Of a DNA stretch of 6,117 nucleotides, positions 6,106 through 6,117 are shown one piece after another. Position 1 is the stretch's first letter. Every line of letters starts with the position of its first letter. Source of the stretch: Candidatus Rifleibacteriota bacterium. GTDB taxonomy: Bacteria; Riflebacteria; Ozemobacteria; Ozemobacterales; Ozemobacteraceae. The notes under the pieces were generated by a model. That model did not search any database and was not told the DNA's origin. It worked only from the letters and a program-made list of their open reading frames with translations. Made by a program: the position numbers and the translations under genes. Location of the stretch: NCBI GenBank assembly GCA_029564115.1, contig JAKQQP010000178.1:1-6117 (forward strand). Reading direction: 5' to 3'.

Positions 6106-6117
6106 AAGTGTTAGAAT
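6089..6117 (+). promoter_or_regulatory. Divergent sigma70-type promoter, reading out of the window
   Basis: TTGAAA (6089-6094), a 17-bp spacer and TAGAAT (6112-6117) form a near-consensus promoter whose last base is the end of the window. Each hexamer has one mismatch to consensus. Its -35 box lies 27 bp from the -35 box of the pncA promoter, in divergent orientation. It presumably drives a plus-strand gene to the right that cannot be seen here. Confidence 0.6.

Noticed and set aside
6037..6117. Possible integron attC-like site, suggested by the inverted repeat with GTTAAAG and GTTAGAA nearby
   Set aside because: The ends do not fit the RYYYAAC and GTTRRRY core pattern, and no cassette or integrase is present. 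The promoter and operator reading explains the bases better.

Overview
The window comes from a bacterium with mid-range GC and compact gene packing. It holds five genes. Four lie on the plus strand as one tight operon (a 5'-truncated gene plus three complete genes), and a nicotinamidase gene converges on them from the minus strand. The three pilin-like proteins imply a type IV pilus or type II secretion-like machine, so the cell is probably diderm. I cannot assign a lineage from sequence alone. An uncultivated phylum such as Riflebacteria would fit the style of the pilin-like proteins, but that is only an impression.

Region 1-1124 is the 3' part of a gene for a single-pass membrane protein with a cytoplasmic-looking N-terminal part and a helical, TPR-like C-terminal part; I do not recognise the family. 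Region 1181-5310 encodes three minor pilin-like proteins in a row: an unusually large PilX/GspK-like protein (849 aa, TTG start, no Glu at position 5), a PilV/GspI-like prepilin (162 aa) and a PilW/GspJ-like prepilin (353 aa, with a long helical tail). The K-I-J (or X-V-W) trio is the set known to form the priming and tip complex of type II secretion pseudopili and type IV pili. The operon most likely builds such a tip, with the large protein carrying an exposed cargo or binding domain. No major pilin, ATPase or platform protein is visible.

Region 5314-5940 (minus) is a clear pncA, nicotinamidase, with all catalytic and metal-ligand residues present. It has no obvious functional link to the pilin operon, and its stop codon is only 3 bp from the stop of the PilW-like gene.

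Region 5941-6117 is a regulatory intergenic segment. It contains a strong sigma70-type promoter for pncA on the minus strand and a second, divergent sigma70-type promoter on the plus strand that ends exactly at the window edge. The second promoter presumably drives a gene outside the window. A perfect 9-bp inverted repeat places the same word, ACAGGGTTA, inside both promoters in the same orientation relative to each transcript. This looks like a shared operator pair and is, with the large pilin-like protein, the observation most worth following.
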